Shown: positions 11,401 through 20,811 of the stretch, piece after piece | How the letters are laid out: each line of letters starts with the position of its first letter | How positions within the stretch are numbered: position 1 is the first letter of the stretch | DNA from: Craspedostauros australis | Lineage: Eukaryota > Bacillariophyta > Bacillariophyceae > Mastogloiales > Achnanthaceae | Direction: 5' to 3' | DNA: 64,000 nucleotides | Assembly (NCBI GenBank): GCA_026770025.1 | Contig: JAMXDE010000033.1 | Location: forward strand, 372,001 to 436,000 | Program-made: the position numbers and the translations under genes | The notes under the pieces: model-generated | Seen by the model: only the letters and a program-made list of their open reading frames with translations | Databases searched by the model: none | Told to the model about the DNA's origin: nothing

Positions 11401-14400
11401 GCAGGTACGCACCGTCGCCCAGCTGGTCCCATGGCAGCATCGGGTACCTCTTTCTCCTCGTCAAAGCAGCGCAGGTGTACGATGACGACGACTGGTTCCT
11501 CGAATTGGCATGCGACATTGGGGAACAGGCGCTGTGGCCGTACGTGGAGGATGGAGACAAGGAGTCGCGAGCCATCGACGCAGGTTTGGATGGCGGTTAC
11601 ACCGGCTTTGGATACGCCTTCCTCCTGCTGTCGAAGATTAGCACCTCCCACATCAACTGGCATGAGCGAGCCAAGCACTGCACAAAAATGGCAATGGAGA
11701 AGCTGTTTCAGCCGCCGGGAGATGCGAAGCTCACCATGTCGCACGGCATTGGCGGGTTGATCTCGCTGTTGACGCACATGGAGGCAAAGCAGACGATCGA
11801 TTTCCCGCTGTTCGAACTGCCCATAGTGTTGCGGATCGACGAAACGCTGTACCAGAATGATCAGCGCGATGTGCGACAACTGGACTTTGGGAACGTCGAA
11901 GATGCGCTGTCTGCCGTCATGGAGGCTCCGGATGAAGACAAGGTGTCTGTGAGCGAACCAAACGACGTTGCGGCGGAGACCAAGCAGAACGACGACAAGA
12001 AGACCGCAAACGTTCCCATTGTTGTTCCAGAAAACGGGGCGGAACTTGCGAGCCCAAAACCGACTGCAACTGCCCCAAGCGCCGAGTCGATATCACGCGA
12101 AGAAGCTTTGGCTGCCTACAAAAAGAAAAAGAAGGAAGAGGCAGACAAGGCCTTGAAGCTCAAAGAGGAGGAGAAAGCGAAGCGACAAGCAACGGCGAAT
12201 CAGCGGATCAACGGCCATCTCAACTCGCCGCCGCCGCAACAACGCAAGACAGGTGGTCCTGCTGTCGTATCGAATGGCGTGACGCAAGAGTCTCCTGCTG
12301 CGACCACCAAAGTGCAAGTCCTCACGACGTCATCCAACACGACAACGCCGACGAAATCCGCTCGATTGGCGTCAATGAGAAAGGCGAACAAGTCCACTCC
12401 TCGCAAGGCACGTGCCACTCCACAGAAGCAACAAGAGCCGCATCAGCAAGAGTCAGTCTCAACGAAGGCATCGATAGTGGGCGCTGCAACTAAAGAAGAC
12501 AACAAAGACAGCAGTTATGTGATGGAAACCAAGTCTCCGATCAAGCCAGTCACGCCTGCTGGAGCTACGAATGGCACCGGTGACGCAAAAACTGATGACG
12601 CAGCGCCCAACACGAAAATCGCAAGTCCTCAGCTGACTCCAAAGACACGCGAACAGCAGCTGCAGGAGTATTTGGCACGGAAGGAGACCAAGGCGGAGAC
12701 CAAGGTGAAGTCCAAGTCCACTCCATCACCATCAAGGAAAGGCAAAGATGTGGCATCATCGACCAAGAAATCTGCAACGAAACAATCTCAGAAAGCGAAA
12801 TCGAGTCTGACGCCAAAGAAAGCTACCACGCCAGAAGCAACTACTGGAGGTTCGGGGAGGAAGAGCAATGCTGGAGTAGTTTCGCCAGAGCAAGGCAAGA
12901 CAGTCACAGTTTCCGATGGCCAGGCAGGTGTCAGCGTGGAATCAAACACCGCCGTGGTTGAGAAAACGCAGAAAAACACGGCGGCTGCAACGACACCAAC
13001 ACCACCGCCGGCAACAGCATCAACCGTGGAAGAAAAACACGCTGCAATTACTCGCGCAGAAATCGTTGTGGCGAAGGAGCAAGATAAATGGAATGGAGCA
13101 ACAAACCCGACTTCGGGTGCGGGTACGAACAAGGGCGACTACAAGCTTGTGCAAACACCAGCACCGAAAATCGCTGTGCGTCAAGAGATCAAGACACAAA
13201 AACGAACGAACGTCACTTCGGTTGCAGCCGCGGTCGCCTCCACAACGAAAGCAGTGACACAAGCAACACCGGCCATGTCGCCACAGGACCCTCTGTGGAC
13301 CGCTCCGCAGGCCAACGTTCATTCGCAGACCAATACGCAGCAGTCGGCGAGGCAGCAAGCCTCCAACGTGAAATCCTCCGCTCGCATCAAGGACACACGA
13401 TTGATCGTATCACCGCTTGCGTTGAGGCAGCTGTTTAGCCAGCCAAGACCAAGCAATGCACCAACGGCTTCGTCTGCGTCTCCATCTCCAAACAAGAAGA
13501 AGAATCACCACCAACAGCAGCGGTCAGCCTTGCCAGTCCCAGGCGCGACAACGCTATTAGCCCAGCAGTTCATCACTGGGTGCTTGCACAACTCTTCGAC
13601 CGAAGGATCGTTGTATCTTGGTGGCATTGGAGCGACATTGCTCCTTCGCATTCGGCTCGGCGAGCACTTGAGTAGACGGCCGCAAGACAGCGGCATCAGC
13701 TGGCGCAGACCGCTCGTCGCCGCCAAGAACGCCGCGTTGAAGGCGCTGGAGAAGGCAGTTGTCTCTGAACGGGACAAGCAGCAGAATGTGTTCCACGGAA
13801 GCCTCCTCTCGGGACATTGGGTCGGCGCGAAGACGATGCTGGCCGCAGCATCTGCCCTGCTGGGCGACACCACTGCAGCCATGTCCCAAGCCAATCAGTT
13901 GCTGGCCATCCTTGAAAGTGATTTCAGCATGCACCCGAAAGCATGCTGCGATCTGGTGTCCGGCTTTGCAGGTGCGTTGCAAACCATCTGGTGCCTGCGA
14001 CACTACCTGAAGGACACGACGTTCGGATATGACTTCGTCGTGAACATCACGACAGCCATTCTGATCCAAGGCATGGAGACCGCCAAGGAAATCACGAAAG
14101 AGGGAACGCCAGCATCGCCGACGACTTCGGATTCCGCATTCCTGAAGTGGAAGCGCAAGGGGCGTCTGTACTTGGGCGCAGCGCATGGCGCCGTTGGCAT
14201 CCTCCAGAGCCTCCTCGGCTTGTCGACGCTGGAATGGGAGACCGTGGAAAGCGAGTTGCCTGGGGCACGCCGCGTCGTCCGGCACACCATCGAATGCTTG
14301 GATACCTTCCGCTCGGACGATCTGATCACAAAGCAGAAGCTGCATTGCAAGGTGAGCAACGAACTGCGAGATTGGACGGCGGGAAGCGCGGGGTACTGCA

Positions 14401-15035
14401 TTCTGCTCATCCAGGCATCGAAGGTATTCAACGAACCGTCGTGGTTGGAACTGGCAAGGGACATTGCCGAGCACGGCATCTGGGCACGTCGCACAGAACG
14501 ACGCAACCTGGGTCTGTACCGCGGTTTGGCGGGACATGGTTACGTGTGCCTGGCACTGTCGCGGGCCGCGGATCGATTGAAGAGCCTTGATGCTACGTCG
14601 AATCGGCAGCAGCCCCAGCACGAAAGGCTGGATCATGAGTCGCTGTGGTACGAGCGAGCGCAGTACTACTCGCATGCTGCAGCAGGGAATTGGGGAGACC
14701 TGCTGGACGTGCAGACGTCGAAGAATCCATTCTCGTTGTTCGAGGGGCTCGGCGGCACCGCCTGCTTGCTGATGGACTTGGAGACGCCTTCCGAAGCGTA
14801 CTTCCCATTGTACGAAATCCCTCCCAACGCCAGCAAGGGGAATGCCGCCGGGGCGTCACAACCGGCGATCACCATTGCGACGATGGAAGAAGCGACACCA
14901 AGTCCCCAGGTCAACGGTGGACGCGGGATTGCAAATGGCGGCACGCCGACGGGGCAAGACGGAGATCAGCAACACGCATCGTGGCGTGCGAAGTTGTTCA
15001 AGGAGAGTTACTCGTGCGCGTCATCGGGGAAGTGA
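8472..15035 (+). CDS. Giant protein with three LanC-like domains
   Basis: 2187 residues in one exon, ATG start, TGA stop. Three LanC-like alpha-toroid units are separated by low-complexity linkers: domain 1 about 150-600, domain 2 about 755-1155, domain 3 about 1685-2115. Domain 2 has LGAAHGLIGIL (near 915), SWSHGSIGY (near 984) and GGYTGFGYAFLLL (near 1040). Domain 3 has LGAAHGAVGIL (near 1900), DWTAGSAGY (near 1967), YRGLAGHGY (near 2016) and FSLFEGLGG (near 2088). Domain 1 is most degenerate (WWCDMPGIL near 411). In LanC and LANCL proteins the WCHG and CHG motifs supply the zinc ligands. Here they read YATS/absent, WSHG/GGYT and WTAG/YRG, so none of the three has the Cys-Cys-His site. The 1165-1680 linker is rich in Lys, Thr, Pro and Ala with a KKKKKEEADK-type charged helix. 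LANCL proteins are normally single-domain, about 400 residues. A scaffold or binding role is more likely than zinc-dependent catalysis. Confidence 0.85.
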   Translation: MTNRLHHGGQSRATTRQHRPTQMQAHAGKGMKTKGAAGAGAGKKPVSTAAASSPSRKEGMMVTPTKPRRSSRQPQMTKTGASNGVRAAVTPEEQQHQQQLLMQRSPPAALRPPTAANAAGSPSASSSSSSSSSSDGAGSDAADVNINHYHATLAREWLNHSLRTQPSPDGTLSDGSLFTWTFLQHKYAITMSPPSSSAPPPNGAAATTPVVKVDSAGDAAVDQPDAHHKRSRRRKRLQSAHDVAEQMLSKVVHKDADGASAPASTLSMWSNQWLGSNCMLLVTAQTLHQHTKSSQSSTLMETTSKIVTYLRDQWRQIQASPNNSLPSSPSAVIAYGHLASTAAGALETIFWLRDRLHDPNLASDLVLDLASRILVCGKDTAAYIKQSKARTNSPSPYMLYWKTTGRSANTDWWCDMPGILHSLLNLAPTEWKHLETTSFPKARLIVRSTVDLCMERYGFVVGSKVTSYATSPFSHVLLSLQAHACFGDVRYWRFAEGVADSLLWKQQDSIIDASDVLIGSAQIFLLLASRDANAQTWKQRAQQTCQSLLAKSSAGVGGVLQGVGGVINLLLDLSRKDVAAVNTVRRMIPPQAMPSTVEYYLHEVAANIDDDSVLLMEDPLETRTPVKATTPQQSTTPVVQDHFDDIDGVPQELSESEIPLSRAMDEARKQKPNGATQSPANAVDAQDGSSQRKAEQTNGHVSPKSLEPQKGQSGVDLAMFLLEQNMMNTDSVITNNHNDDQLESLLYLRVMLSNALAAACNDPTGDNCIYLKTAWVDATSALRAKEKLASSRSADAPMPDLLNTNALGINCLLVAIMRRRDKTDKAHSLADQIIQQLQREYDSETKDCSLVGGKASLLRAIAYLRRTLDESMFGSTLVLQIAKDILMIGMQTARNYKSSYMLLWDHQDDDSAVPQLGAAHGLIGILYTLLDALHAEEWTALDQSLPRVKDVIYSTIENLENTRDPCGRIFPTIDDTGRYAPSPSWSHGSIGYLFLLVKAAQVYDDDDWFLELACDIGEQALWPYVEDGDKESRAIDAGLDGGYTGFGYAFLLLSKISTSHINWHERAKHCTKMAMEKLFQPPGDAKLTMSHGIGGLISLLTHMEAKQTIDFPLFELPIVLRIDETLYQNDQRDVRQLDFGNVEDALSAVMEAPDEDKVSVSEPNDVAAETKQNDDKKTANVPIVVPENGAELASPKPTATAPSAESISREEALAAYKKKKKEEADKALKLKEEEKAKRQATANQRINGHLNSPPPQQRKTGGPAVVSNGVTQESPAATTKVQVLTTSSNTTTPTKSARLASMRKANKSTPRKARATPQKQQEPHQQESVSTKASIVGAATKEDNKDSSYVMETKSPIKPVTPAGATNGTGDAKTDDAAPNTKIASPQLTPKTREQQLQEYLARKETKAETKVKSKSTPSPSRKGKDVASSTKKSATKQSQKAKSSLTPKKATTPEATTGGSGRKSNAGVVSPEQGKTVTVSDGQAGVSVESNTAVVEKTQKNTAAATTPTPPPATASTVEEKHAAITRAEIVVAKEQDKWNGATNPTSGAGTNKGDYKLVQTPAPKIAVRQEIKTQKRTNVTSVAAAVASTTKAVTQATPAMSPQDPLWTAPQANVHSQTNTQQSARQQASNVKSSARIKDTRLIVSPLALRQLFSQPRPSNAPTASSASPSPNKKKNHHQQQRSALPVPGATTLLAQQFITGCLHNSSTEGSLYLGGIGATLLLRIRLGEHLSRRPQDSGISWRRPLVAAKNAALKALEKAVVSERDKQQNVFHGSLLSGHWVGAKTMLAAASALLGDTTAAMSQANQLLAILESDFSMHPKACCDLVSGFAGALQTIWCLRHYLKDTTFGYDFVVNITTAILIQGMETAKEITKEGTPASPTTSDSAFLKWKRKGRLYLGAAHGAVGILQSLLGLSTLEWETVESELPGARRVVRHTIECLDTFRSDDLITKQKLHCKVSNELRDWTAGSAGYCILLIQASKVFNEPSWLELARDIAEHGIWARRTERRNLGLYRGLAGHGYVCLALSRAADRLKSLDATSNRQQPQHERLDHESLWYERAQYYSHAAAGNWGDLLDVQTSKNPFSLFEGLGGTACLLMDLETPSEAYFPLYEIPPNASKGNAAGASQPAITIATMEEATPSPQVNGGRGIANGGTPTGQDGDQQHASWRAKLFKESYSCASSGK

Positions 15036-15649
15036 ATATGAACATCGACATGCACACGGATTCGGGCATGAACATGTGCAAGTACATGAACGTGAATATA
15101 AAGCGAATTCTTAACAGGAGGGAGGTTTCGGTGGAAGTGCTGTATGCCTCCGCACCGCACACTGTCGCTTGGTGTGGAGCATAATACTCTCTGATGAAAC
15201 ATAATAGAATAGGACCAGACATACTCGTAGCTCGTGCCCGAAGGGTTGCAGAAGTACAGCCTGTTTCGGTAGGTCGCTGTGAGTGTCGTTTCAAGGACGA
15301 AGTACCAATCGAAGCCAGAGAGAGAGTGGGTGCTGGCGCGTGCTGAATGGAAGACGAGCGAACATCCTTCTTCGAAGTTCTGGATTCTGTTCTGTTCTCG
15401 TTGTAGTTTTTGTTGTGCGGGCGAACGACCATCATTGTGACTCGATCTTGTGGTTGCGTCATCATCCACATCACATCATGGATGTTGCTACAAACAGAGA
15501 GAGAGAGAGAGGGCATGGATACCATTGCGTGGATGCCATTGGAGCATTCAGATAATCCTACTCGAAGACGAACAAAGAGGCTCGATTCCATAGTCGTAGT
15601 CGGCACAATCAGCAAGCAGCAGCAACGCAACAACAACAAACCAACCATT
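15036..15649. other. Intergenic, LanC-like 3' flank and next gene's 5' flank
   Basis: No credible gene. A (GA)n run lies at about 15494-15510. The reading frame of the next gene stays open upstream to about 15410, but I take that as a chance extension (see that entry). Confidence 0.55.
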
Positions 15650-16516
15650 ATGCGAAGGCGGCATGATGTGTCAGTCGTCGTTGCGTCTTGTGCCATCATC
15701 GCAGCGGCAATGCTGACAACGACAGTGGTTGGCTTTGTGGACACCGTGGCGACTCATACCAGGACCCCAACAGCTTGCAACTCTCCACAACAACATCATC
15801 AACAACGATGGTTGCATGGCCAATGTGCATTTGCGGTCACTGCGATGCAAGCCATGTCGAACACCGCAAATGATAGTGATGGTGATAATGAAGGTGATGG
15901 GTTCCAGGAGCAAAAGAAGAAACAGAAGGAGACTGCAGTTGGTCTGGATCAATCCAATGGCGCTTCCGAAACGGCCACCAACCTCACAACAACAACGACG
16001 ACGACAACAACAGATATGACCAGCGCCTTGGCCTTGCAACATCAAGCGGAGAAGCTGCGTCAAGAAGCTGATGCTTTACGCATGGATTTGGAACTCGCAA
16101 AGGAAGAGAAGATGGTCAAACGCATGATGAAGATTGACGGTTGGATCGACAATTTGCTCCTCATCGATGCATCCAGCGACAGCAACACCGAGGTGCTCAA
16201 CACGGTCGATACCGTCATGCAGATGCTGCGCGACCAACGATTCTCACAGGAGCAGGTGCAGACCATGTACCTCCGGTTGCGCGATCTGCGTCCCAACCAG
16301 AGCAGCCGCAGTCGCTGTTCACCGCTCATGGAGCTCCTCGTGGATGCGGCCGGCAAGCTGGACAGCGTGGATCGAGAGGACAATCCCAACAAACGCTGGA
16401 ATGGCAAGGTGGAGCGCGATCTGCGACGGCGTCTGTTCGCGAAGGATTACGGCATCGATCTCGATGGTGACATCGATGGGGGCGATGGGAATGATGGGAA
16501 GGCCGGGTGGGGTTGA
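15650..16516 (+). CDS. Predicted plastid-targeted coiled-coil protein, function unknown
   Basis: 288 residues when started at ATG 15650. The frame is open further upstream, but this Met gives a clean presequence: RRRHD, then a hydrophobic stretch (residues 8-26), then VVG-F at 26-29 followed by a Thr/Ser-rich transit-like segment. Phe at the predicted cleavage point is the mark of plastid import in diatoms. After an acidic and Gln/Thr-rich linker come a coiled coil (about 125-160, AEKLRQEADALRMDLELAKE) and a helical domain of about 110 residues including MKIDGWIDNLLLIDAS and TMYLRLRDLRPNQSS. The C-terminus is Asp/Gly-rich. I do not recognise the family. Confidence 0.75.
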   Translation: MRRRHDVSVVVASCAIIAAAMLTTTVVGFVDTVATHTRTPTACNSPQQHHQQRWLHGQCAFAVTAMQAMSNTANDSDGDNEGDGFQEQKKKQKETAVGLDQSNGASETATNLTTTTTTTTTDMTSALALQHQAEKLRQEADALRMDLELAKEEKMVKRMMKIDGWIDNLLLIDASSDSNTEVLNTVDTVMQMLRDQRFSQEQVQTMYLRLRDLRPNQSSRSRCSPLMELLVDAAGKLDSVDREDNPNKRWNGKVERDLRRRLFAKDYGIDLDGDIDGGDGNDGKAGWG

Positions 16517-17137
16517 AAACAAGTAGGCGTCGGTATGGAATTGGTGGCGTCGAAAATGCGCACGAGGGTGAGGATACCTCGTTTCCAATCCAAGGCGCGG
16601 GATTCTTCGAGTTGCGAGTGGAGTCTGTGAGACGACAACTGTGTTCAATTGGATGAAAGGATTGGCCAGGTCGCGTGGTGTCACGTCTACCTCCTCATCT
16701 TCAGCCATCAGCATGTTCGGTACCGCCACGACCTTCGATGGCTGCCGGTGATCGTTTTCTGTTTCTGTATCGAAGAAGCGTGGGCGTCGCAGCAATCTAT
16801 GAAGGATACCTGCGAAGTATGGTGTTGCTCGCGTCGCAAGATCACACACCGACTTTGAGAATAGCTCCATGTTGGTCAGGTCGGCTCGGTTCAACCAAAT
16901 ACAGCACGAGTCTCAAACAACTCCGTTCCGCATGTTTTCGATCAGGAGAATGAATCAGTGCGGATAGCAATTCGTCTAGCATACAATGGTGAGACTACTT
17001 CCTGGAAAACGTCGTATTACATTATAAGTTTACGAAATCGCTTTTGCACTGCTATCTTATCTAATGTCATGCCGCATTCTAAGTCTGTGGTCTTCTCAAT
17101 CATGGGGCAGAGCGTGCATTGGTATTCCACCAATAGT
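16517..17137. other. Convergent intergenic region
   Basis: Lies between the 3' ends of the coiled-coil gene (plus) and the small heat shock gene (minus). A minus-strand open frame at 16319-16894 overlaps the upstream gene and shows no family features. Nothing else seen. Confidence 0.5.
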
Positions 17138-17836
17138 TTACTCCTTCATGTCTGCAGCTTCGGCGTTCGGATCGGATACGGTGACCACCGTCGGCTTCTT
17201 GGCAGCCTCTGCCTCTGCCTGTGGCTTGGTGTCTGTGTCCATTCCTTCTTCAACAGCAGGCAGTGCCGGAACTCCCGAGATTGGAATCTTACGAATGCTT
17301 GGTTTGATGCGCTTGGGATCCTTCGGCGCCGTCACGACGAGGACGCCGGTGTCCAAATTCGCGCTGAGCTTGTCCACCTCCACGGACGGGTCCATGGAGT
17401 AGCTCTGGCTGAAGCTCGACTTGAATGAGCAGTTCTCGCTTGTGGACTCGCGATGTCCGCTGACGGTGAGGATGTTGTCTTTGAGGCCAATGTCAATGTC
17501 TTCCATCTTGACGCCTGGGATCTCCACCTCCAGCTTGAACTGCTTGTCATCGTTGACGATATGGGATCGTGGAGACGATCGGGTCAACGATCCCACCGCC
17601 GTCGAAAGATGACGCTGGCGACGAGGCGGTCTGGAAGTAGCTGGCCGGCCCTCCAACATGAAGTGTGGCATGGGCGAATGGAAGAATGAGGATCGAGGCG
17701 GGAAGACAAGGTCATCGAAGTCGGTATCGTCATCGTCGTCCATGAACCATCCAGGCGGCATGAATGGGGTAAATGGAGTGTGGGTATATGAAGGGAAGGC
17801 GAATGAAGGGAAGCCGATTTTCTTATCGAAGGTCAT
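17138..17836 (-). CDS. Small heat shock protein (Hsp20/alpha-crystallin)
   Basis: 232 residues from ATG at 17836, TAA stop. The frame is open for another 90 codons upstream, but the MTFDKKIGFPSFAFPSY start is typical for this family. The N-terminal arm is rich in Phe, Pro and Asp (an acidic run at 33-37). The alpha-crystallin domain spans about 93-173 and includes FKLEVEIPGVKMEDI, LTVSGHRE and the conserved GVLVVTAPK near the end. The I-x-I motif that docks into neighbouring dimers is IPI at 184-186. A 45-residue acidic, Ala-rich extension follows, longer than usual. It should act as an ATP-independent holdase. There is no obvious targeting sequence, so it is probably cytosolic. I found no convincing GAA-nn-TTC heat shock array upstream. 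Confidence 0.9.
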   Translation of the reverse strand: MTFDKKIGFPSFAFPSYTHTPFTPFMPPGWFMDDDDDTDFDDLVFPPRSSFFHSPMPHFMLEGRPATSRPPRRQRHLSTAVGSLTRSSPRSHIVNDDKQFKLEVEIPGVKMEDIDIGLKDNILTVSGHRESTSENCSFKSSFSQSYSMDPSVEVDKLSANLDTGVLVVTAPKDPKRIKPSIRKIPISGVPALPAVEEGMDTDTKPQAEAEAAKKPTVVTVSDPNAEAADMKE

Positions 17837-19095
17837 GATGCACTGTTGCTTTGTTGCTTGGTTGCTTGGTTGTGGTGGGAATGAGTTCGAATGTGCGTCT
17901 TGTTGGGTTCGAGCTATGTGTTCGGTTGTGTCTTTGATTGCGTTCTCAGTTGTTGAATTTCTGATTTTATGAGCTGATGGGAACTGGATTGTGTCGATGC
18001 ACAAGCAGATGGCTTGACCACTGCAGTGCGTTGGCGTACTGGCAATTCCATTGCGAAGCAACTGACCAACCAACAAGACAGCGCATCGACGGGGCAATTG
18101 AACCATGGAAACGACGAGAGATTTGCGACAAAATGTGAGCAGGTCTCAAAATCGAAGGGAATAGATTTCTGTGGTGAGTCCCGCCAACCATCAACATTGA
18201 CACCCAAAAGATGAAGATAGAACTCTGATCGAGTCGTAAGTAGGTATGGCAGTTCTTGTGGCGAGCATGGCAACCTCTCTCTAGAGAGAGAGACTGGCAC
18301 CAATAGAGACGACTTAGGCAAGAACTCATTCCTATCAGAATGTTGATGTTCCCGGTATGTGGTGAACACACGAGAATATCTTGCTCTCCAGAGACAGAGA
18401 GAGAGACTTGTTTCTGTTTGTGTACTATATCGTGCCAATACACACGCACCATCGATACATCGTTGGAGTGTTGGGCCAAACGTTGATACCAAGTCTACAG
18501 GGAGCGCATGCTGGCAGCCCGAATTCGGAAAATGGCCACACCTGGCTATGGTGCCCGTTGATACAATACAATACGAGGGTCAACTCAGGGCCACTGCACA
18601 TTGGTTCACATGCGCCGATGGTTCACTCCTTCATGGTGTTGTTCTGTGCCATTCTTGCGCCGATGCTGCAGCTCCATTCTGCTTTCCACAGAAGATGCTG
18701 ACGAGCACAAGGATCTTTGACTAGCTTCCGCACCAGGCGCAACAGTGATAGCCCATTCATTCTTCTCTTCATCTCGTTCACGCGACACAGTGTATTCGCA
18801 GTGATACCAAGAGCTGCCAGGCTAGTTGCTCGACTCAGACGACTACATGTTCGAAGGATACCCTTGGGCGGTTGTGAAATAACGGTTCCATCCAGATTTG
18901 AAAATCGGGAACGTGTGGAATTCGCACGATCTGCAACAAGAAGCAACGCCATCGTCATCAGCGAATTGAGGCTGCTGCATGCGAGTAACGATCATGGCCA
19001 TGGCCATCAAATGAACGCCAACAACATCATCAACAGCAACATTGACGTCCTGACAATACGATGCAAGCGTATTCTCGCATTAGCACATCAGCGCA
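17837..19095. other. Intergenic, divergent between Hsp20 and exostosin genes
   Basis: No credible gene. Contains a CT/GA palindrome (CTCTCTCTAGAGAGAGAG) at about 18276-18294 and a second (GA)n at about 18395-18410. Open frames here lack recognisable domains. Confidence 0.5.
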
Positions 19096-20811
19096 ATGCG
19101 AGCGAGGATGAGCAAGATGACATCCATCAAGGCAACGAGCAATGTGGATGGCTGCCACTCTGAATACAACCTTGACGCAAAGAGCATCAGCCATGTGACT
19201 AGACCGCCCACCAAACGAATGAGAAACGCAGGATACGGTACCAAGGTTATCCTCGTGTCGGTTTTCCTCTTCGTCGCAGGAGTGGTGATGGTGCAGTTTG
19301 ATGAGAGCCTTCTCTCTGATTTCCGCAATTTGCAGTCGATTGATGCTCACAACGATGCGGTGGGGACAACAAACACAAATAAAGGAATACCCACCGACAC
19401 GGCCACGACCATGACGATTGTCAGAGCAATGGCTGCAACGAAGTTGGAAGCGCCTGCGACGACGGCTGATGATGCCGCGACGGCAGATACCAACTCAGGT
19501 TCGGCCACCACGGCAGGCTCGGCTACCACCACATCCGAAATGCTCACCCTACCACGGACGAGCACCAACATCGCAGCGGATGTTTCCAGCCAATCGCTGC
19601 TTTCCATATCCGCTGTCGTGGTTCCGACGACGAGCGCGAGTATTGTGACCAGAAAACCGACAAAGCCGAGCGTGTCTGTTCGGGTGAAACGGAAGAAGCC
19701 GGCGACCTGTTACCGACGTGCGTACGGCTCGCCGCGAGTCGTGACCTACGCACCGGACTTTGAATTTGACCTGAAGGTTCCATTCTACGTTTACGACAAC
19801 GAGCTCAACATGGCAGACATGAAGTCGTGCGGGATTCCCATCGAGTTCACAGACTATACGCACTACAAGCACTCCGACGACTATTGGATGCTGCAGAGCG
19901 CACTGGTCCATCCCATGAGGACCAATGATCCCGACAAGGCGAGGCTCTTCTTCGTGCCGCTGATGCTCAACGCTGTCGCAGATTCGTACGCGTACAAGAA
20001 CAGAAACCTCTGCATTCAGGGTGGCAAGGTATGCTTCGACAACGAGCTGCGCTCTGATGCAACATTGGGTTGGACCGACAAGCACCTGGCCCAGTCCAGC
20101 CACTTCCAACGGTCGAACGGGACGGATCATGTGCTCGTTCTGTCGCATTTCCTAGGTCAAGCATCGTACAACATGTTTGGCGATTATGAACACCTGCTGT
20201 CATGCAACCGCATCATCTTCGAAGACTTCGCGCAACGACGGCCGAACAGCACCGCTCCTGATCGCATCGAGCTGCCGGGCCTGTACGTTGCCAACTTCGA
20301 TGGGTGCGCACCAACGACGCAAGGTAAAAGGACGGACGATTTCGCCATGATCGCGAACATGCACCCGCTCAATCCAGATTTCGAAGATCGGGGCCACATC
20401 TGCGATTGGCTGAAGCAAGGCAACTATTCTCATAGCACATGTGGACGGGGTGCCATGTGCCCAGCCCTCGCGGATGCAAGGTTTGGATTTCATCCACGCG
20501 GAGACACCTTCGGTTCCAACCGGGCCTTCGACATCGTGGCCAGCGACGCCGTGCCCATCTTCACTCGGAAGGAACAGTACGACATCATGCCGGAGTTTGC
20601 ACCATTTCGGGAGATGAGTTTCTTCGTGGATGTGACATCCGCCGAAGCCTTCCACGCCTCCTTGAAACCGTTGATGGAGATGTCACAACAGGAATACAAC
20701 GACAAGCTGGAAATCATGAGGAAGCATGCCAGCCGCGTTGACGTGAAGTCCGGTGAACCCTTCGATGCGTACATGGCGACGTTCGCCAGGAAGTTGCGCT
20801 TGCAGGACTGA
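19096..20811 (+). CDS. Exostosin-like glycosyltransferase (GT47 type)
   Basis: 571 residues, TGA stop. A short cytosolic tail is followed by one signal-anchor helix (about 50-67, KVILVSVFLFVAGVVMVQ), so this is a type II Golgi protein. A Thr/Ala-rich stem (about 85-205) leads to the exostosin domain (about 228-550): FYVYDNELNMADM at the start, DKARLFFVPLM, and near 464-490 the C-terminal motif FGFHPRGDTFGSNRAFD followed by DAVPIF. The last is the counterpart of the RPPGDS/R..D..G.IPV signature of EXT and plant GT47 proteins. It probably builds a cell-wall or secreted glycan. ATG codons at residues 5 and 8 are possible alternative starts. Confidence 0.88.
   Translation: MRARMSKMTSIKATSNVDGCHSEYNLDAKSISHVTRPPTKRMRNAGYGTKVILVSVFLFVAGVVMVQFDESLLSDFRNLQSIDAHNDAVGTTNTNKGIPTDTATTMTIVRAMAATKLEAPATTADDAATADTNSGSATTAGSATTTSEMLTLPRTSTNIAADVSSQSLLSISAVVVPTTSASIVTRKPTKPSVSVRVKRKKPATCYRRAYGSPRVVTYAPDFEFDLKVPFYVYDNELNMADMKSCGIPIEFTDYTHYKHSDDYWMLQSALVHPMRTNDPDKARLFFVPLMLNAVADSYAYKNRNLCIQGGKVCFDNELRSDATLGWTDKHLAQSSHFQRSNGTDHVLVLSHFLGQASYNMFGDYEHLLSCNRIIFEDFAQRRPNSTAPDRIELPGLYVANFDGCAPTTQGKRTDDFAMIANMHPLNPDFEDRGHICDWLKQGNYSHSTCGRGAMCPALADARFGFHPRGDTFGSNRAFDIVASDAVPIFTRKEQYDIMPEFAPFREMSFFVDVTSAEAFHASLKPLMEMSQQEYNDKLEIMRKHASRVDVKSGEPFDAYMATFARKLRLQD

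Noticed and set aside
9450..14675. Long antisense frames within the LanC-like gene (for example 10872-11879 and 13557-14675, minus)
   Set aside because: Shadows of a GC-rich, codon-biased gene; no domains, while the plus frame has clear family motifs.
16319..16894. 191-codon minus-strand ORF
   Set aside because: Overlaps the 3' end of the coiled-coil gene and lacks domain features.
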